Below, in pieces: positions 25,198 to 29,409 of a DNA stretch of 29,409 bases (within the stretch, counting starts at the first letter, position 1; each line of letters begins with the position of its first letter). The stretch spans positions 1 through 29,409 of the forward strand of contig NZ_LATL02000057.1 of NCBI RefSeq assembly GCF_000972705.2. The letters run 5' to 3'. Under the pieces are notes generated by a model that worked only from the letters and a program-made list of their open reading frames with translations, had not been told where the DNA came from and did not search any database. The translations under genes were made by a program, and so were the position numbers. This DNA is from Limnoraphis robusta CS-951. GTDB lineage: Bacteria > Cyanobacteriota > Cyanobacteriia > Cyanobacteriales > Microcoleaceae.

Positions 25198-25647
25198 ATG
25201 ATTGCAATTCGTCCCTATTTTGAAACAGATTGGGAAGCCGTTTGTCAAGTTCACGACCGAGCGCAACCTGGCGAATTTGCAGGGGTTTGTGTTCCTCGTG
25301 ACTTGATCCCTCTGGCTGAAAATCCTTACCTGAATAAAATCTTTCATCCTTGTCAAAAATTTGTGGCTTGTGAGGGTGACAAAGTAGTAGGTTTTGTCGC
25401 TTTTTATGAAAACCACATTAGCCTACTTTATGTTGATCCCGATTACCAAAATCTAGGCGTTGGAAAACGTTTGTTAAGACAAGCTCTGAATATTATTGGA
25501 AGTCCGGCTTGGACGGTTGTTATTGCAGACAATCATCGAGCCAGACGTTTTTATGCCCAAGAAGGATTTCAAGAAAACAGCCACTTTGAAAGTCCTGTTT
25601 CGGGTTCAATTTGTCAGTTTATCCGATTGATTCGCTCAAATATCTGA
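25198..25647 (+). CDS. GNAT-family N-acetyltransferase
   Basis: A 149-residue single-domain acetyltransferase of the GNAT fold, full length. The acetyl-CoA pyrophosphate loop Q84-N-L-G-V-G89-K follows the LLYVDPDYQ strand. The family's late motif ARRFYAQEGF (114-123) is present. It would transfer an acetyl group from acetyl-CoA to an amine, and the acceptor cannot be told. It starts 18 bases after the SLH-GHL10 gene, suggesting joint transcription. It ends 17 bases before a convergent membrane-protein gene, with no obvious terminator between. Confidence 0.92.
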   Translation: MIAIRPYFETDWEAVCQVHDRAQPGEFAGVCVPRDLIPLAENPYLNKIFHPCQKFVACEGDKVVGFVAFYENHISLLYVDPDYQNLGVGKRLLRQALNIIGSPAWTVVIADNHRARRFYAQEGFQENSHFESPVSGSICQFIRLIRSNI

Positions 25648-25664
25648 TGAAGAGATCCACGTTT

Positions 25665-27419
25665 TTACAGTTTTAAAATACAGTTTGTATCCAGAATAAA
25701 CCACTCTTCGGCTGTGTAGATAGAACATTTACTAATGGTTTTAGCTAAGGCCGGAAATTCTCCTGTTTTCAAAAACTGATACGCTTGTTTTCCTTCTTCA
25801 AATTCATTCATCCAATCATTAAAATAAAAATATTCAGGAACAAAAGCATACAATTCAATTAAAAACAAATCAATCCCATACTTTTGAATAAAGGTTTGGA
25901 GTTCTTCCAAATTCGGACTGTAGTGAGCTTTAATTAAATCTGTTGTTCGTTGATTCACCTGTTGATAATATCCAGTATGATAAGAAATGGCATATTCTCG
26001 ACCCATTAAAATCGAACGTTGAGCAAAAGTTGGTAGTTGATTAATCTCTCCAGATAGAGATGCCGTTAAAGCATCTTTGGGTTGCTGTTGAAAGAATTCA
26101 TAAAGTTCAGGTCGGTCGGCTTGTTCGTATTTTACCAGAGGAAAGAAGGGAACAAAACTCGGATAAAATAACAGAGAAATCGTCATAACTCCTATTAATC
26201 CACCTGCAACAATCTTCTGAACCTTTCGGGGTATAACTTCCTTTTTTTCTGATTTTGCCTGACCTTTAACTTCAATCCAATTCAACAACGCATCCAGAAT
26301 CACCGTAAACGCAACAATCGTAATGACAGCCACAACAATTCTCAAACTGATTCCCGTATATCGGTTAGGAAGATGCAGTTTAAATAGAAAAGCATGAGCC
26401 AATAAAAACATCATCACCGAGGAAACGAACAATTGAAACATCACCCAAATTCCCGGCTTTATTCTATCAAGTAAAGGAAAAGCAGGGCGAAATAGGAATA
26501 AAACCGGAAAAAGTAAGGCTAAACATTGAGTTGCAGGTGTAAACAACGACTTGGGAAACATCCCACTTCGTCTACTATTAAACCAAAAATCAAAAATATT
26601 CTCGCTAAAAAACGGGTTCCGTCCATTCTCAAAGAATTCTACAGATTGTAGGGCTTCTGCTCGATTCATTGCTGGCCCAAATTCTATGCTTTGTAAGGCA
26701 TAAATCACCATGACAACAAACGCGACGGCGAAACTAATCCCAAATATTTTTAAGTCTCTTGGGTGAGCAGAAAAACGAAGCCGCCCTTCTTTCCAAGTCA
26801 ATAAACGCAGAATTAAAATGCTTAATCCCACAAACACATATTGCGGATAAAATAACCCCGTTAAACCAATTGAAATCGCAATTCCCCAAATATTACTTCT
26901 CAGTACATAATAGATGAATGCCAGAAAAATGGGATAGATAAAAGCTCTAGGCGTTCCTGATGCGACATCATCTTTTAACCAAATAATTTGGTTCATCAAC
27001 AACGCCCCCACAAAACCCGCCACAGGAACAGGTAAAATTTCGATACTAATTCCAAAGGCGAAGGGCGTGCTAATAATCCCTAAAATTGAAGGAACAATCC
27101 GACAAAAAACTAACGGATGAATTCCCAAAAAATTCGCAATTTGATAGAGAATCGTATATCCCAAAGGAGCCACCGCTTGAAAATAATCGGCAATTAAATC
27201 ATTGGGAAATAACTCGGGATCAATAAATCTTTGCATCCAGAAAATATGCTGACGAGCATCATCTTGAATCACACCCGAACTCTCAAAGGCGCGATGTAAT
27301 GCCATCCCTGCATAAACAACAGCAAATACCATGCTGAGACTAAACCAAAAAATCACTCTCGAACGAGGGGTTTTCTCAAGCGGAGACGTTAAAAATGCGT
27401 GTAAACGAGTCATCGACAT
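25665..27419 (-). CDS. Polytopic membrane protein, possible GT-C type, second tandem paralogue
   Basis: The 584-residue protein has about ten to eleven membrane segments to residue ~430 and a soluble outer C-terminal domain. The first outer loop reads IQDDARQH (D53-D54), then DPELFPND and VAPLGY. An acidic pair there is typical of GT-C glycosyltransferases, so transfer of a lipid-linked sugar is possible but unproved. The adjacent upstream gene encodes a clear paralogue sharing these motifs as well as LPVP-AGF, NQ--WLKDD and the tail motif QRS-L-G-EY. It lies 24 bases after that gene and is surely in the same operon. ATGs at residues 1 and 3 are both possible starts. I know of no named family function. 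Confidence 0.85.
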   Translation of the reverse strand: MSMTRLHAFLTSPLEKTPRSRVIFWFSLSMVFAVVYAGMALHRAFESSGVIQDDARQHIFWMQRFIDPELFPNDLIADYFQAVAPLGYTILYQIANFLGIHPLVFCRIVPSILGIISTPFAFGISIEILPVPVAGFVGALLMNQIIWLKDDVASGTPRAFIYPIFLAFIYYVLRSNIWGIAISIGLTGLFYPQYVFVGLSILILRLLTWKEGRLRFSAHPRDLKIFGISFAVAFVVMVIYALQSIEFGPAMNRAEALQSVEFFENGRNPFFSENIFDFWFNSRRSGMFPKSLFTPATQCLALLFPVLFLFRPAFPLLDRIKPGIWVMFQLFVSSVMMFLLAHAFLFKLHLPNRYTGISLRIVVAVITIVAFTVILDALLNWIEVKGQAKSEKKEVIPRKVQKIVAGGLIGVMTISLLFYPSFVPFFPLVKYEQADRPELYEFFQQQPKDALTASLSGEINQLPTFAQRSILMGREYAISYHTGYYQQVNQRTTDLIKAHYSPNLEELQTFIQKYGIDLFLIELYAFVPEYFYFNDWMNEFEEGKQAYQFLKTGEFPALAKTISKCSIYTAEEWFILDTNCILKL

Positions 27420-27443
27420 AAACTTTGATTGGATCAGTAAAAA

Positions 27444-29144
27444 TTAAGAATTGAGAAGACAGTTAGCATCGAGAATAATATAATTTTGAAACTGGAGAAC
27501 CGTACAGCGATCCGTTAAACTTTCCAGAATCGGCTTTTGTCCATTTTTGAGATTTTCTTCGACTTTTGCAGTCGCAGTTGAACTCAGTTTTTTGAGAGAA
27601 TCATCTTGTTGAACAAACTCTAAAGTCAGTGCATTTTCTTCTATCATCCAAAAATCGACTTTGTAATCTTGAATAAAACGCTTAACCTCAGCTAAATTTG
27701 GGCTATACTGTGCTTTGATTAAGGCTTCAGTTCGTTGCTTCATCCCTGTATAATAGTCTTGATGATAAGGTAAAAGATATTCAGAACCGACTAAAATTGA
27801 ACGCTGAGAAAAGGCAGGAATATTATTGACTTCATCAGTTAAAGACGCAATCAGCGTATCTTTGGGTTGAATGGCAAAGAATTCATACAACAACGGAATT
27901 TCACCCACAACATTATTAGTAATGGGGAAGCGGTTGGTTAAGCTCGGATAACATAAGCCTAAAAATACTAACACAACCAAAGCACTTTTGAAAAAAATCT
28001 TGTGCTGTTTTTCGTTAATTTTGCGGAAAATTGCATCCAGAATTAATGTTACCGCAATTCCCCCGGCGATCGCCATGATCATTCTCAAGCTATGCTGACT
28101 ATAGCGACTGGGATGATGTAACTTAAAAGCCAAAAGATGAGCCAGAAAAAATAATCCCGTTGAAACCAACAATAATTCAGGTAAAATCAGAACGGAACGA
28201 GAAATTTTCTGAGCCAAGGGAAATCTTGCCGGATATTTTAACAACACAGGTAACAAGATTCCCGCAAAAACTTGAGGCGGAATAAAAGACTTTCTAAACC
28301 ATTCTTGAGGGAAAAAACCCGAACGATCCCCTGTTAACCAAAAATCCAACGGTTTATCCGTAAAAAAAGAAGCCCGCCCTCCCGGATAAAATTCGGGTAA
28401 TGTTTTGGCTTGAGTCAGGTTGATCACATCTCCCCATTGAGAATTATTGATAACATAAGGAAATAAAACAAAGCTACCAATCACCAAAGCCGTTATTAAA
28501 ATCGAGTCGTTTGTATTTCTTATAGGATCTGCCTGTTTTCTTTCCCAAAATAAATGTACAATGACAACCCAGACTGCAATTAAAACCCCTTGCGGATAAA
28601 ACCCGCCTAACAGTGCGATCGCAATTCCCACACCTATCACAGATCGTCGTAATAGAAAGTATAAAAACGCGAGAAATAAGGGATAAAAAAAGGCTCTCGG
28701 TGTAGCTGTAATTAAATCATCTTTTAACCAAAGATTTTGATTGAGGAGTAATGTACTGAGAAAACCCGCCATCGGAACAGGTAAAATTTCCCAACACACC
28801 CCAAAACAAAAACCCGTTGTAATCACGCCTAAAATAGTCGGTAAAATTTGATTGAGTAAAAGAGGACTGACTCCTAACAGCGAAAAAACTTTATAAAAAT
28901 TTGCGTATCCCAGAGGCGCAACCGACTGAAAATAATCGATAATTTTATCATTAGGAAACAGTTCAGGATCGAGAAACCGCAGCATCCAAACCACGTGCGA
29001 TCGCGCATCATCTTGTATAAGATATTCTTGACCCCAAGCTTTAGCAAATGCCCCAATTCCACAAGCGATCGCTACAATTAAACTCAGACCAAAGTATAGC
29101 CTGACTTGACGACTCGAAGATTTTTCTAAAGATAAATTTAGCAA
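27444..29144 (-). CDS. Polytopic membrane protein, possible GT-C type, first tandem paralogue
   Basis: The 566-residue paralogue of the next gene has the same topology: about ten membrane segments, a first-loop motif IQDDARSH (D45-D46), DPELFPND, then a soluble C-terminal domain of some 150 residues. The start appears to be TTG. A TAA lies two codons upstream in frame, and the first internal Met (residue 54) falls after the conserved acidic loop, so it cannot be the true start. It is the first gene of a two-gene minus-strand operon. The 265 bases upstream to the window edge hold palindromic repeats but no gene. The function is unknown, and a surface-glycan role is inferred only from topology and the acidic loop. 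Confidence 0.85.
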   Translation of the reverse strand: MLNLSLEKSSSRQVRLYFGLSLIVAIACGIGAFAKAWGQEYLIQDDARSHVVWMLRFLDPELFPNDKIIDYFQSVAPLGYANFYKVFSLLGVSPLLLNQILPTILGVITTGFCFGVCWEILPVPMAGFLSTLLLNQNLWLKDDLITATPRAFFYPLFLAFLYFLLRRSVIGVGIAIALLGGFYPQGVLIAVWVVIVHLFWERKQADPIRNTNDSILITALVIGSFVLFPYVINNSQWGDVINLTQAKTLPEFYPGGRASFFTDKPLDFWLTGDRSGFFPQEWFRKSFIPPQVFAGILLPVLLKYPARFPLAQKISRSVLILPELLLVSTGLFFLAHLLAFKLHHPSRYSQHSLRMIMAIAGGIAVTLILDAIFRKINEKQHKIFFKSALVVLVFLGLCYPSLTNRFPITNNVVGEIPLLYEFFAIQPKDTLIASLTDEVNNIPAFSQRSILVGSEYLLPYHQDYYTGMKQRTEALIKAQYSPNLAEVKRFIQDYKVDFWMIEENALTLEFVQQDDSLKKLSSTATAKVEENLKNGQKPILESLTDRCTVLQFQNYIILDANCLLNS

Positions 29145-29216
29145 GGCTTACCCAGATATTAATTAAATCGATTTTATTCTATCGGACAGTGTACCGTAGT
29201 TTGGCACAAAATAAAA

Positions 29217-29234
29217 CAGATCGGAACCGATCTG
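29217..29234 (-). terminator. Rho-independent-type terminator facing left
   Basis: CAGATCGG (29217-29224) and CCGATCTG (29227-29234) are perfect 8-base arms with a two-base centre. On the minus strand they are followed by TTTTATTTT. This would end a transcript entering from beyond the right edge of the window, upstream of the paralogue operon. Confidence 0.6.
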
Positions 29235-29307
29235 CTTTGAAACCCTCTCTCAGTAGTAGGGTGTTTTCATTCTCGACCCGAAATTTGATGACCTAACCCC
29301 CCAACCC

Positions 29308-29326
29308 CCTTCCCTGCAAGGGAAGG
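29308..29326. repeat. Palindrome CCTTCCCT/AGGGAAGG after a CCCCCCAACCCC run
   Basis: Perfect 8-base arms around a three-base centre, preceded by ACCTAACCCCCCAACCCC. This string is a dispersed intergenic repeat in many cyanobacteria, as I recall. Only one copy lies in the window. Confidence 0.6.
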
Positions 29327-29384
29327 AGGAGCAATTAATAGTTTTAGATATCTAGTAATCAAAAAAAAGGATCCCCTCGCCTTA

Positions 29385-29403
29385 CCCCCCTTTTTAAGGG
29401 GGG
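29385..29403. repeat. Palindrome CCCCCCTT/AAGGGGGG at the window edge
   Basis: Perfect 8-base arms (29385-29392 and 29396-29403) around a TTT centre. An outer GATCCCC (29370-29376) can pair instead with GGGGATC (29400-29406). It is a typical cyanobacterial dispersed palindrome and may continue past the window. Confidence 0.6.
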
Positions 29404-29409
29404 ATCAAG

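Overview
The window looks like chromosomal DNA of a filamentous cyanobacterium. By eye I count at least 13 copies of the HIP1 octamer GCGATCGC. There are cyanobacterial-type GTA-N8-TAC (NtcA) boxes, several palindromic intergenic repeats of the kind spread through Oscillatoriales-like genomes, an HpsL-like hormogonium polysaccharide polymerase, and an SLH-domain glycosidase. No ribosomal RNA, tRNA, CRISPR array, transposase of an insertion sequence, or phage gene was recognised. Overall GC is low to moderate. glmM and the SMP-30 gene look GC-richer than the glycosyltransferase genes.

Layout. (1) 78-4323: a zinc-ribbon/membrane/toprim-like orphan, a convergent asparagine-synthetase homologue that lacks the N-terminal glutaminase cysteine, and an SMP-30/gluconolactonase gene. 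(2) 4603-8043: an HpsL-like O-antigen-polymerase-type membrane protein and glmM (phosphoglucosamine mutase), both on the minus strand. (3) 8408-14405: a plus-strand run of three surface-glycan genes: a GT-C/PMT-like mannosyltransferase-type protein, an FAD oxidoreductase fused to a GtrA-like flippase domain, and a 750-residue polytopic protein with a soluble C-terminal domain. It ends in a hairpin shared with a convergent GT4 glycosyltransferase. (4) 15741-16878: a stand-alone type II phosphomannose-isomerase-like cupin and a small exported protein. (5) 16799-22145: two Dpp/Opp-type ABC ATPases, a methyltransferase-like gene, an AgcS sodium:alanine/glycine symporter, and a VanX/DdpX-type D-Ala-D-Ala dipeptidase. 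(6) 22163-25647: an Rpn-family PD-(D/E)XK nuclease with a tandem-repeat tail, an SLH + GHL10 glycoside-hydrolase-like protein and a GNAT acetyltransferase. (7) 25665-29144: two tandem paralogous polytopic membrane proteins on the minus strand, followed by a 265-base tail full of palindromes.

The most interesting reading is region 5. The symporter and the D-Ala-D-Ala dipeptidase are divergent genes sharing a 198-base intergenic stretch that holds two TGTA-N8-TACA palindromes. One has a TAN3T box exactly 22 bases downstream in the direction of the symporter, which is the classical NtcA-activated promoter layout. Together with the Dpp/Opp ATPases about 2 kb away, this suggests a nitrogen-controlled system for recovering D-Ala-D-Ala or small peptides and alanine from peptidoglycan. 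The part about function is inference. Regions 2-4 and 7 fit extracellular polysaccharide or glycoconjugate synthesis, but their sugars and acceptors cannot be read from sequence.
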